Below, in pieces: positions 35,981 to 47,800 of a DNA stretch of 64,000 nt. Source of the DNA: Anarhynchus alexandrinus (lineage: Eukaryota; Chordata; Aves; Charadriiformes; Charadriidae); NCBI GenBank assembly GCA_008711295.1, contig VUYV01000146.1, forward strand, positions 1,231,730 to 1,295,729. The letters run 5' to 3'. The notes under the pieces were generated by a model. The model worked only from the letters and a program-made list of their open reading frames with translations, had not been told where the DNA came from and ran no database searches. Each line of letters starts with the position of its first letter. Position 1 is the first letter of the stretch. A program made the translations under genes and the position numbers.

Positions 35981-37818
35981 TGAGTGCCTACAAAGGAAGC
36001 ACTGAAAGTATGTTGAGCACAAACTGTTTTGACTGGGGCCCAGAAATCCAAGTCAGAGAGCTTGCAGCTTGGTACCAGGGCTGAATGTGCTAGCATGTGC
36101 TTATGTACTGCCTGCTGTTGATCTTTGGCAATTAGTCAGTACACCTCAGGCAATATCACATCTTGTCTCCCTTGTACTCCCCCTGTGCTGAAGCCAAGGA
36201 GAAGGGCTTGTGCCGCCAGTAGCAGAAGTGACCCTCAGCAAATGTCTGCCACAAGCAGGAGCTCTAGAAACACAGTATTGGTTTTCTGTCCAGAGGCATA
36301 GACTAGTGCTATTCAGGTGCTAATTATTCAGGTTAACTGTAGAAGAAATAGAAGTTTTGCCTATTTGCCTAGTCAAGGATAAATGCAAATGTCCCTGTAT
36401 AAGGACCAGGTAAAAATTACCGGCGAACCTTAATATTTAGCTAGGCAAGCAAAAAATATTTTACAACTTGTTTAAAGTACTGTAATGAATAATCCATATT
36501 ATTTGCTTCAGGAAAAATGTTTGAAGCCTAGTAAGCACATGTAAAAATATTTCCTCATTTAAATTTTTTAAGGGGTATTAAATCAAAAATACATCTTGGT
36601 CAGCCTTGTGTACGGAAACTTTTTGTTGATGTAAGAAGTGCTATACTCCTGTTTAAATAAAGTGATTTTTTTTTAAAAAAAAATAAGTACATCTTGAAAT
36701 TTATAGCAAAAGATGGTGTATTAGTTAAAGTCGGTTATAACATAGCCTGCCATTATTCTAGTTTCTCCACACATCCTCTGCCAGTGCATTTCCTACAAAG
36801 CAAAAGCTTTGCTATTCCAGTCTTGGCTTATCCTCAGTGACGACTGCCAATTGTGCTAAACTACACAGTTCACCTACAAGACTTCAGCAAGTGAGATTAA
36901 AAAGTATCTATCTCCTCTGCCTGATGAGAAATGGGCAAAACTGGTTCCTGGGAGAAGGTGCACTTTACCATCTATTGTCCATCATTTTCTTCTTTTGCAA
37001 GGGGGCTGTTGTTTATCTGCCAGATTTAAAAGGGCAGTTGAATTTTTATCTATGGTTATTAATCAGCTTCACTCTGTGCTAAAGTTTAATGAAATGTTCT
37101 TGTTGAATCACTGATATGTAAAAAAAATGGTACACTGAAGACGTGGCGTACTGGAAAAATTGCACCAAAGACTCCCAAGTCAGATTTCTTCTGACAACTA
37201 TAATGTAGGTTCAAATTTTCTGTAACAACATACAGGGGATTATTTATTAAAAATAGAAAGGAATGCACAATTATGGAAATGGAAGGGGAATTTTTATATT
37301 TTGTGCCATTGTTGGTTTTTTTATACAGAAAATACTTTACTTCAAAGGCTTGTTGTCAGGTAGCTTAAGCCTTATACTTAGTGACATCTTGTCACTGCTT
37401 CAGTAGGAAACTTTAATTTCCTATAACTATTATGAATCCAAGAACAACAATTTTTCTTTGAATTTGTGCATTCCCTTTCAGCTTTTGCATTCCAAACATT
37501 TCAACTCAGGAATCAGTAGGTGAACTTTACTAGAAGCAAAAGCTGAGATTGCTAAAACTAAGTGCTTCATTGCAATTGGTAGAAGTTATGTGATTTGGCA
37601 CCAACTGCCACTAAAAATCCCTGATTAGTCTATTGTCTAGTATTGAAATTGGGTAAAGTGCAAAAAATAGGAAACAAAAAATGTAGATGTTGAAAAAGTG
37701 AACTTTTTTCATATGGCAGTGATAGAAGGCCTGTATGATTTATTATTGTTAGCAAAGCTAAAATATGAAGCAGCTTGCACAAATGGCAACTAAGCGGCTG
37801 CTGGAGAGGCCAGAACAG

Positions 37819-38281
37819 CTACTTTATAGATAACTCAGTGCAAAAGATTAGGCTGCTAGTTAACATGGCAAAAACAGGTGATACCACAGGTATATATCTG
37901 CACTGACTCGTATTTAGTTGCTTCAGATCAGAGATTAGAGGCATGTAGGATGTATATTGACTGGTAACTAGAGAGGGAACTTTGAATTTCTTTTTCTCAG
38001 TATTAGCTGGACCTTGGTTCAACTTCTGGGGATCATTTTGGTTCATCTTTGGGAGGGCAGAAAAGTTTTGAAGAAACTTTTGTGGGTTTTCTTTATAACC
38101 AATGCCGGTTTGTTTCTTTTCAAATGAAAATACTTGCAGACCTGAAGCACCACTAGCTCTGCTATCCTCATAGCTGATTGCTGAGTTGAATGGCCAGCAA
38201 ATGGTTGACCTGTAAGGCTGTTCTCTTGTGAGACTACACTCCTGGAAAGTGTATTTAAAAGGGACTTCAGTACAGATCACC
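37819..38281 (-). CDS. candidate exon or 3' coding end, unidentified
   Basis: A minus-strand frame of 153 codons starting right after an acceptor-like site (CTCATGTCACATTTGCAG) and ending at a stop at 37819. There is no ATG at its beginning, so if real it is an internal or terminal exon. The deduced protein is K, N, Q, S, T and P rich, non-repetitive and without membrane segments, for example EKKQTGIGYKENPQKF and VPSLVTSQYTSYMPL. This style reminds me of disordered ciliary microtubule-associated proteins, which is an impression, not an identification. In DNA this AT-rich about one such frame in several windows is expected by chance, so support is moderate at best. Confidence 0.28.
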
Positions 38282-39059
38282 CTGCAAATGTGACATGAGC
38301 TTGTAAAGGGGACAGGACAGTGGGTAAGAATTCATGGAAAATGGGAACCAGGAGTCATACATTGAGACATGTTGAATGAAGACAGGGAGCCATATGCTAA
38401 GGCATGGTAAATGAAGGAGTGTAAAAGACAGCCATGTTCACTAAGTGGCCAGAAGGAACTGAGGGAAGATGTGAGGCCAGAACTGACATTCTTATGTTTT
38501 TGGCTAGCTGGTCCTTTACCACTCCTTTCCAAAAATCAGACCTTTATACTCAGTGTCAGCAAGGAGGCTTGAAACAGGGACAATCACTTCAAAAAAGAGC
38601 ACAGCAACTCAAAGTAGCTGAGAATTGCAGGGGTAGGGACTGTTACCTTTTTGCAGCAGTAAGCCTGCAGTCTGCATATCTCGAACAGGATACAACAAGA
38701 AGAACAACAAGCAGGATATGAGGCTCACAGTGGGGTTGACTGCGTCATTGCTGCTGCACCACATTCTGGAGTGTCCTAACCATCTGCATACTTGGTATGA
38801 TCCTGTGGAGAAAGAGAAGGAAGGTAAAATAAATGGAATACTCTTCAATTCTTTCTTTGCAAGCCTTTCTGCTTTGCAAAAAATAAGTTAAGGTGGCTTG
38901 GGTCAGTGAGCTGTCTGGTGATGGAGGAGTCTACCACCCTTTATGTACTTGAAATAAAAGAGACATTGAATAAAATAATCAAGTAGTCCTTGAACCTGGG
39001 ACTGCGATTGGAGATTCCCTCTTCCCAGGTGAGTACTGAAAACCACAAAACTGTGGTCT

Positions 39060-39340
39060 TGCCCACTTCAGGCTGTGGATCCTGAGTTGCCTCTCCACCT
39101 CTGTCTTCAGTATTTCTTACTGGCTAGCCATCAGAGTCTCAAAGTGCTGATTCCTCGTGGCAGGCTCCTAGTAATTTTTGGACCCCATTCTAAGATGTCT
39201 AATTCAGCTGCTGCAGTATTGCAGACAGGCTTAACGCAGGCTGCTGGACTCCCAACTCAGGGGGCTCAGGTGCCTATGTCTAATCGTGCCTCAAAATCTA
39301 GCCCTGTGACTCTAATAGGACACTGCTGGAAACCGAATGA
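39060..39340. repeat. possible ancient interspersed repeat
   Basis: GC-richer patch with phrases such as CAGGTGCCTATGTCTAATC and CCTCAAAATCTAGCCCTGTG that resemble the terminal parts of old amniote repeats. No family assigned and limits uncertain. Confidence 0.25.
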
Positions 39341-41878
39341 ACTGCCTGCACCTGGGAGCAGAACTTCCACACTTTTTGCCGGTACACCAAGGAAAATTAA
39401 CATTCATTGGGTCATTAAACTCAAAATGTGATGAATTCTCAAAACAAATATACAGTACATGGTGTTAGGCCAAAGGCAGTTCTGATCCCAAGGTATTATT
39501 AAAGTTTCAACATTTTGGCCCCTACCGATTTCTTTCATGCAATTCTTAGAACTATTACTCAGACGGTCCATGTTAACTGGCAGATGCCCAATGGCAATAT
39601 ATAAAGTACATATTTTACTGCAGTTTCTTAACTGGATAATTGATGGATTATAAGAGCTAGTATAAAATGAACACCAGCTTGTCCTCAACCCCTCCTTCTA
39701 GGCTTGAACCTTTAATATTTGTGGGAAAGAACAATCATATAACCCTTTCAGTATTCCTGATACCTCTAGGAAATGTTGTCACTATTAATTTTTTTCTTTG
39801 GAAGCTGCTAAACTTTTAAGAAAATCAGAAACATTTTAGTAAAGACAGAGGGTGGATTACTGGGGACCCAACTTCTGAACCAGCTGACTTCTCTGTAGTT
39901 TCTATTGTGTAAAGAGGAAAAAAACACCACCTGCTTCATATTGTCCGACTACAACAAGAAAAGCTTTTCCACTGGCATAAGTAAAGAAAGCATAGTGACC
40001 CTAAATTCTGTCCCTCCAAAATCAATGACAAATCACTCACTCACTTCACCTTACAATATGTAGCATATTTTTTTGAATCAGTGCTTCCCTGAAAACTGCA
40101 TCTTCAAATATGACTAAGAAACACACTTCTGATTGTTTTGAATTGCATTAAACACAGGAAGCTTTTACCATGCCTTTCCTTTGGAACATTTTTATTAGGT
40201 TATCACCTGCACAAGGTCCTATGCAAGTGATTCACCAGCCTTTTTGTTCGATATCAGTATAGGGGTGAATTTCAGCCCTAAGTTATAAAAAATCATTTTA
40301 ACTCTTTCTTGATCTGCAAACTAAGCCAAGTCTCAAAGCTGAGTTTCCAACTGAAAAAAAATGGGTAAAAGAGAAGAATAACAAGGTCATATAACCTGTT
40401 TCCCCATTTTTGGTGAAAGGGAAAGAAATAAAGCACAATTTTCTGATCCATACTGGTGCCTTCCAGAAAAAGGCAAAGGCTTTGAACTTTCCACCCTATA
40501 CACTGTATTCAAATATGTGTAATGTGTTGTGTCAGAACAGGATGGTCAACTTTAAGTACTGAAAAATAGTGAGTCAGCCTCTTTCCTCATAATCATGGGG
40601 TTTCAGTGGATAAAAAATGTTTGCCTTTAATTTGCCTCCTCTTTTTTGTGTTGACCTTTTGACTATCATATTTTTTTACTTAATCGTTTTATCTGCAAGG
40701 ACAAAATGTATTTGTGTTTAAACAAAAGCTGACATTCTCACATAATAGGACGAGTTCAAGCAATGAGGCGTAAGAAAAAACAACATATATCACAAGAATT
40801 TTATCACAACAGTTGGCAATGCTTCTAAACTGTCCACAGTTCTTTCTGATTTGATCTTCTTGAATACATCCTCTTATATATACAAAGAGCTGTTAATTAT
40901 TTAGTTTTTCTAGCGCAACACAGTGTAAAGATCCCAGTAAACCTTATTTAATAAACCCTATCACTCCATGTGTAAAGAAGCTTTAGAATCTGGCAGATAG
41001 AAAGCTGATATTCAGAGGTGTTCCTCCTTTTTGTTCCACACGATGACGCCTGGATTCAGATGAGAGGTAAGAATACCCATTTTCTTTTAAAAATTCTCAT
41101 CTCCCTCTGAAAATCCCCATTTCCTTCCTGGTATTTGCATAATGAGCAAAACCTTTGGCAGTCTGCCAAGTTAACTACTGGCCACACAAGTCAGGCTGAA
41201 TGGGAACCCTGAGAGCAGGCTGTCTCCTTGTGAGGGTGGAAAAGCCTAAATTTCCCAACAACCTCTTCTTTTAATGCAGTATATAACCCAAATAATTACT
41301 CTTTTCTCTGGAAAAATCCCCCCACCCCACCCTACTTCCTTCAAGCTGGAGAAGATCCAACCAGACTACATCCAACCCACTATGTGGCCCTGTCGAAAAG
41401 AAAAAAAAAGCCCCCTACTGCTGTAGTTGGTTGGGTAATTTAAGCAGTTCTTCATGGCTGAATATTTAGGCTTCACTTCCTATTGCTGACACATAAGTTC
41501 CTAGGCCTTGCCTGAAAACTTGCGAAATTTAGGCATTTGGATGTTGTAGGTGAACACCAGAGGTTTTAGAAGCAGCCAGGTTTAGGTTACCTTACTCCTC
41601 AATTCTGCCCAAATTATTTTTGAATTCTGATACCCTCTTCAACTAAGCAAGGTTGTAAATTCTAACCAAAATGTCACGCAAAATTCAAATGGGAATGTGG
41701 GATGGATTTTTTTTAGAAAGCTGATAACTGAAAGCATGATAACACTATGGTTGTTATTATGTGAGTTAGATAAACCTTGATAATATGTTTGGAATATTCT
41801 TCTTATAGTATCTTAAATCTCAGTTTGCAAACCAAGGTCCTGCAGGTGAGGGTAGAAATACTTGTCTGTCTCTGAACC

Positions 41879-42022
41879 TCACGACGTAGGCATTTTTAGA
41901 GCTATGCATCCTTCTTTTTCTATACAGCTGTCCCAATACCTCAGAAACTGTGGTATGTGTCCATCTTCAATCTTCTCATATTCTTCCTCAGTAAACCTCT
42001 TTAGTATCCCAACAGCAAATCC
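41879..42022 (-). CDS. candidate terminal coding exon, unidentified
   Basis: On the minus strand, 144 nt (47 codons plus TGA) follow a TTCTTACAATTTATTTATAG acceptor. Only one frame is open and the other two close within the first 35 nt. About a third of the codons begin with G, as in real coding DNA, and the peptide is charged and well mixed (opening GFAVGILKRFTEEEYEK, later IPQFLRYWDSC). No family is recognised. A possible partner exon lies just upstream in sense at 42104-42205 and would join in phase, but it contains a stop. The pair may belong to a decayed gene or be coincidence. Confidence 0.28.
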   Translation of the reverse strand, partial: GFAVGILKRFTEEEYEKIEDGHIPQFLRYWDSCIEKEGCIALKMPTS

Positions 42023-43776
42023 CTATAAATAAATTGTAAGAATAATGGAAGAGCTTTACTACTAAGGATATGGAGCTGTCAGGATACAGAGATTCTTACG
42101 TACTGTGAGTACATGCTTCAATAAGATGTTTGCTACTTCCTCTGAAGAAACTGAGTATTATACGCAAGTCTTGGCAATGAGGATATTGTCACTGGTCAAT
42201 GGGCACTGCAGAGAAAACAGGAAGGCTCCTGTGTTTGTACTATACTTAGAGCCAAGAGCTAGTTTCCGTACTAACGACAGGAAATGTTGAGCAATAAGAG
42301 TCTTGCTCCAAAAATGACTTTGAAAATTAGATGTTGTAATGCTCCCTTTAAATTATAAGGTGGAGGATATAGATAAATAGCAAATGAAATGGTGAATAGT
42401 GAGTTAGCCTTAACTGAGCAAATAATTTCATTTAGGAATATAGAAAAGTAATTTCATTTCTGTGTTTCCAAGTGAGGTCCATCAAATACTTCTGCATTCT
42501 CTATTCCAAAGCTATATTGCTTGCCTTTGATATCTGGTAAATCTCAGTAAAGGATGGTCAGATTAAACATGGTTAGCTTTACCAAAGCACACTGTTCAAA
42601 ATCCAGTGGGCTAGTTTTTGGCCAACCAGTCAGCACAATTAAATTGCTTATAAAACTTAAATCACATGTTGGACACATATTAGGGAATACTTTAATTATG
42701 AATGAAAGGCCAGGCCCTGTTGTTCCCACTTGGAGCGGAGGGAGGCGAGGATGCTACTGAATCAGAAGGGAAAGGATTCATTAAAGTCTGTAAAGAAAAA
42801 AGTCTGCTGAATTATACTCATTTAACTATTTGATCACTTAAAGACATAATAGATCGGACACTCTCTGTTTAGATAGAGCTGCTATATTGCCAAAATGAAA
42901 CTCAGTTTAGTGTCTTCTTTGAGAATATTCTTTTGATTAAGAAAATAGATTGACTCTACATCATCACATACATTATGAGGAGGAGGAGAAAGGGTATTGA
43001 AATCAGTTTATTATTTAATAGCACTACTGCATGACTTGTCAGAAATGAGAAAAAAGAAGGAAACTGGAGAAGAAGAAAGAAAGGAAGGAAGAAGAAAAAA
43101 AGTTCAGAACAACCAGGAACTTAAAAAGGAATTGCTTTTTTCACTCAGTGATTGGGATTGTGACAATAAAGGTGGTATTCTTCTGACCAAATGTAGAAAG
43201 CTGCACTGGGTATGGTATCTTATGAATATACAGGCAGGGTGTGAAACTTTAGATTCATATTGGATCCTATGGACCAAAACCAGAGAATCTATCTTAATTT
43301 TCTGAAAGAACTGCATCAGTTATCAGGAAAAAAATGTAGGGAAATTTTGGGTTTTAAATAGTTTATTGATATGATTATTCCTCGCTCTTGTATTATGCCC
43401 TGTCTTATTTTCATAAGAAAAAAACACAGTAAATACATTACTTACAGCTTTCCAGTGCAGCTAAATCTGTCATTCCAAATACAATCCTCTTAAGTACCAA
43501 ACATGTAACTCACATTTGTAATCCATCCTACAGTCAACTGTCATAAAATCTATTAAAGCAAGGTGCAAATTTTCTTCATCAAACACAACATTTAGATTGT
43601 GGTGAGGGACAGAAACTTCTCTCAGTCCAATGTGACTTTCAGTGTGGTAAGATGAGATGGGAGTTCAGCAGCTACCAAGAAAAGAGAGAAGTATTTATCT
43701 GGCTTTAAAAATGAAGATAAGCATTTGAAATTGGGCAAGTAATGTTCCAAGAAGTACCAGTGACATGACAAGCAAT

Positions 43777-43918
43777 TGTTGTGGTTTAACCCCAGGAGGC
43801 AACTAGGACCACTCGCTCCCTCCCCACAGTGAAAACACTGTTTTCATCCTGAATCCAAAATATAGCACTATCAGCTGGTAGTAAGAAAGTCAACGCTATC
43901 CCAGCTGAAACCATGACA
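43777..43918 (-). mobile_element. downstream LTR of the ERV, large internal deletion
   Basis: Starts TGTTGTGGTTTAAC and ends CAGCTGAAACCATGACA on the plus strand, matching both ends of the 575-bp LTR at 48347-48921, but the central part of about 430 bp, including the promoter, is missing; the junction is near 43830. A second copy appears at 45856-45997 through the duplication. Confidence 0.8.
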
Positions 43919-43936
43919 TTCTCCACCCCCTATTCC
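43919..43936 (-). other. polypurine tract of the ERV
   Basis: On the minus strand this is a purine run interrupted once, immediately upstream of the downstream LTR. It is the expected primer site for plus-strand DNA synthesis and fixes the element's orientation. Confidence 0.6.
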
Positions 43937-44060
43937 GTAACATTTACATCATGCCCGCGTCTCACACTATCCAATACAACCTCATTAAGTACCACCCCCT
44001 TCCCATCCTTTGATATAGTACACAGATATCATTCCTTTAGTCCATGGACGACTCCTGTGG

Positions 44061-44120
44061 AATGTCTGTAAAATGTCCGTAAATGTCCATAAATGTCCAC
44101 AAATGTCCACAAAATGTCCA
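44061..44120. repeat. 10-bp minisatellite inside the ERV
   Basis: Six consecutive units of an AAATGTCCAY type, with small variations, lie in the non-coding ERV interior. Repeated at 46140-46199 by the duplication. Confidence 0.85.
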
Positions 44121-44705
44121 TTGAGTTCATTCAGTCTATGACCCTGGGCTCCACCTGCCACGGTGGTCACCCAGGACAGGAGAGATGGTGTGTTGCATGG
44201 AGTCATTGGGCACCCAAGCCAGCTCAGGTCAGCTCACTGCTGCACTTGCACTGCTTGTTCTCTCTCTTGTAAGGCTTGTTCTCCATTGGTTCAGGTGGTT
44301 CCTGCCATAACAATTCCTATAACATGCAAGTGAAATAATGGGTTACAACAATTTAAAGGTATATCCACTATAATCTCCATCTCTGGTCCCTTTGGGCCAG
44401 GTTATAGGATTTAACATTGCAATGGACTCCTCCCCTTTCTCCTAGCCCAGCTAGCAACAAAGGGTTTCTGCTATAGTAATTCCCATAACATGCAACTCAG
44501 ATCCCGGGCTTGAACTTTACTCCCAATTTCTCTGCCTTCCCTGCTCCCAGTGGCACAGGGGGATGGGGAATGGGGGTTGTGGTCAGTTCACCACACGTTA
44601 TTTCTGCCGTTCCTTCCTCCTTAGTGGGAGGACCCCTCACACTCTTCCCCTGCTCCAGTGTGGGGTCCTCCCCATGGGAGACAGTTCTCCAAGAACTTCT
44701 CTTTA

Positions 44706-45704
44706 GAGAGTTGTGATCAGCGGCACAGAGTCTAGTTGGAGGCCTGTAACCAGCGGTGTCCCCCAGGGGTCAATACTCGGTCCAATCTTATTCAATATAT
44801 TCATCGATGACCTGGATGAGGGGACAGAGTATACCCTCAGCAAGTTCGCTGATGGTACCAAACTGGGAGGGGTGGCTGACACTCCAGAGGGCCGTGCTGT
44901 CATCCAGTGTGGCCTGGACAGGCTGGAGAGCTGGGCAGAGAAGGACCTAATGAGGTTCAACAGAGCAAGTGCAGGGTCCTGCACCTGGGGAAGAAGAATG
45001 CTAGGCACCAGTATAGGTTAGGGGTGGACCTGTTGGGAAGTAGTTCTGAGGAGAAGGATGTGGGGGTCCCGGTAGATAGTAAATTATCCATGACCCAGCA
45101 ATGTGCCCTTGTTGCCAGGAAGGCCAATGGAATCCTGGGCTGCATAGGGAAGAGTGTGGCCAGTAGGTCGAGGGAGGTCATTCTCCCCCTCTACTCTGCA
45201 TTGGCACAACTGGAATACTGTGTCCAGTTCTGGGCTCCCCAGTTCAAGAGGGACAGAGAACTGCTGGAGAGAGTCCAGCATAGGGCAACTAAGATGACTG
45301 AGGAACTGGAGCATCTCCCTTATGAGGAAAGGCTGAGAGAGCTGGGACTCTTTAGCCTGGAGAAGAGAAGGCTGAGGGGAGACCTTATTATGGTGTACAA
45401 GTACCTAAAGGGTGGGTTGAAGGAGGATGGAGCCAGACTCTTTTCAGTGGTTCCCAGTGACGAGGGGCAATGGGCACAAGTTGGAACACAGGAAGTTCCG
45501 TTCAAATACACAGAAAAACTTCTTTACGGTTAGGGTGACGGAGCACTGGAACAGGCTGCCCAGGGAGGTTGTGGAGTCCCCTTCTCTGGAGATTTTCAAG
45601 ACCCGCCTGGATGCAGTCCTGAGTAATGTGCTCTAGGCAATCCTGCTTTGGCAGGGGAGTTGGACTAGATGATCTCTAGAGGTCCCTTCCAACTCTGAAA
45701 ATTC
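44706..45704 (+). mobile_element. CR1 LINE nested in the ERV, first copy, tail cut by gap
   Basis: Plus-strand, 5'-truncated CR1 starting in the reverse transcriptase region near 44706. It shows the [17 protein letters not shown] box and then FADGTKL where FADDTKL is expected, so one catalytic aspartate is replaced. A frameshift near 44965 separates two frames, and another near 45460 splits the C-terminal part. It stops at the N gap just before the terminal ATTCTATG-like repeats. Confidence 0.9.
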
Positions 45705-45734
45705 NNNNNNNNNNNNNNNNNNNNNNNNNNNNNN
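45705..45734. other. 30-N assembly gap
   Basis: Thirty unknown bases. The sequence right of the gap restarts 2,049 bp upstream of where the left side stopped, which suggests an unmerged overlap between two contigs. Confidence 0.99.
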
Positions 45735-47783
45735 GATGGGAGTTCAGCAGCTACCAAGAAAAGAGAGAAGTATTTATCTGGCTTTAAAAATGAAGATAAG
45801 CATTTGAAATTGGGCAAGTAATGTTCCAAGAAGTACCAGTGACATGACAAGCAATTGTTGTGGTTTAACCCCAGGAGGCAACTAGGACCACTCGCTCCCT
45901 CCCCACAGTGAAAACACTGTTTTCATCCTGAATCCAAAATATAGCACTATCAGCTGGTAGTAAGAAAGTCAACGCTATCCCAGCTGAAACCATGACATTC
46001 TCCACCCCCTATTCCGTAACATTTACATCATGCCCGCGTCTCACACTATCCAATACAACCTCATTAAGTACCACCCCCTTCCCATCCTTTGATATAGTAC
46101 ACAGATATCATTCCTTTAGTCCATGGACGACTCCTGTGGAATGTCTGTAAAATGTCCGTAAATGTCCATAAATGTCCACAAATGTCCACAAAATGTCCAT
46201 TGAGTTCATTCAGTCTATGACCCTGGGCTCCACCTGCCACGGTGGTCACCCAGGACAGGAGAGATGGTGTGTTGCATGGAGTCATTGGGCACCCAAGCCA
46301 GCTCAGGTCAGCTCACTGCTGCACTTGCACTGCTTGTTCTCTCTCTTGTAAGGCTTGTTCTCCATTGGTTCAGGTGGTTCCTGCCATAACAATTCCTATA
46401 ACATGCAAGTGAAATAATGGGTTACAACAATTTAAAGGTATATCCACTATAATCTCCATCTCTGGTCCCTTTGGGCCAGGTTATAGGATTTAACATTGCA
46501 ATGGACTCCTCCCCTTTCTCCTAGCCCAGCTAGCAACAAAGGGTTTCTGCTATAGTAATTCCCATAACATGCAACTCAGATCCCGGGCTTGAACTTTACT
46601 CCCAATTTCTCTGCCTTCCCTGCTCCCAGTGGCACAGGGGGATGGGGAATGGGGGTTGTGGTCAGTTCACCACACGTTATTTCTGCCGTTCCTTCCTCCT
46701 TAGTGGGAGGACCCCTCACACTCTTCCCCTGCTCCAGTGTGGGGTCCTCCCCATGGGAGACAGTTCTCCAAGAACTTCTCTTTAGAGAGTTGTGATCAGC
46801 GGCACAGAGTCTAGTTGGAGGCCTGTAACCAGCGGTGTCCCCCAGGGGTCAATACTCGGTCCAATCTTATTCAATATATTCATCGATGACCTGGATGAGG
46901 GGACAGAGTATACCCTCAGCAAGTTCGCTGATGGTACCAAACTGGGAGGGGTGGCTGACACTCCAGAGGGCCGTGCTGTCATCCAGTGTGGCCTGGACAG
47001 GCTGGAGAGCTGGGCAGAGAAGGACCTAATGAGGTTCAACAGAGCAAGTGCAGGGTCCTGCACCTGGGGAAGAAGAATGCTAGGCACCAGTATAGGTTAG
47101 GGGTGGACCTGTTGGGAAGTAGTTCTGAGGAGAAGGATGTGGGGGTCCCGGTAGATAGTAAATTATCCATGACCCAGCAATGTGCCCTTGTTGCCAGGAA
47201 GGCCAATGGAATCCTGGGCTGCATAGGGAAGAGTGTGGCCAGTAGGTCGAGGGAGGTCATTCTCCCCCTCTACTCTGCATTGGCACAACTGGAATACTGT
47301 GTCCAGTTCTGGGCTCCCCAGTTCAAGAGGGACAGAGAACTGCTGGAGAGAGTCCAGCATAGGGCAACTAAGATGACTGAGGAACTGGAGCATCTCCCTT
47401 ATGAGGAAAGGCTGAGAGAGCTGGGACTCTTTAGCCTGGAGAAGAGAAGGCTGAGGGGAGACCTTATTATGGTGTACAAGTACCTAAAGGGTGGGTTGAA
47501 GGAGGATGGAGCCAGACTCTTTTCAGTGGTTCCCAGTGACGAGGGGCAATGGGCACAAGTTGGAACACAGGAAGTTCCGTTCAAATACACAGAAAAACTT
47601 CTTTACGGTTAGGGTGACGGAGCACTGGAACAGGCTGCCCAGGGAGGTTGTGGAGTCCCCTTCTCTGGAGATTTTCAAGACCCGCCTGGATGCAGTCCTG
47701 AGTAATGTGCTCTAGGCAATCCTGCTTTGGCAGGGGAGTTGGACTAGATGATCTCTAGAGGTCCCTTCCAACTCTGAAAATTC
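45735..47783. repeat. second copy of 2,049-bp exact duplication
   Basis: Apparently identical to 43656-45704, beginning abruptly after the gap. It contains LTR (45856-45997), ERV interior (45998-46784) and CR1, and continues uninterrupted into the CR1 tail and the rest of the ERV. Confidence 0.93.
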
Positions 47784-47800
47784 CATGATTCCGTGATTCT
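46785..47800 (+). mobile_element. CR1 LINE nested in the ERV, second copy, complete tail
   Basis: Same element as at 44706, but here the 3' end is complete: GATGATCTCTAGAGGTCCC, then ATTCCATGATTCCGTGATTCT, ending at about 47800. Same FADG change in the catalytic box and same frameshifts. ERV sequence resumes directly after it. Confidence 0.92.

Larger units (their letters stand above)
33090..43655. other. non-coding sequence with weak exon candidates
   Basis: AT-rich, no recognised gene. Contains a 26-bp inverted repeat (34460-34485), microsatellites (35191-35215, 35897-35980), a possible old repeat relic around 39060-39340, and minus-strand exon candidates at 37819-38281, 41879-42022 and possibly 42104-42205. 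A strong donor-like site, GAGAG before GTAAGA, lies at 41069 on the plus strand. Confidence 0.45.
43656..45704. repeat. first copy of 2,049-bp exact duplication
   Basis: Position-by-position the same sequence recurs 2,079 bp downstream (45735-47783). The copy ends at the N gap, in the middle of the CR1 tail (after ATTC). It holds about 120 bp of unique left flank, the shortened LTR, part of the ERV interior and most of a CR1. By eye no mismatch was found, and all open frames on both strands are the same in the two copies. Confidence 0.93.

Noticed and set aside
43441..43677. Minus-strand segment after a strong acceptor (CTCTCTTTTCTTGGTAG) with a 66-codon frame
   Set aside because: The plausible-looking frame meets a TGA just after the proposed acceptor, and the frame opened by the acceptor closes within 60 nt; no consistent exon can be built.
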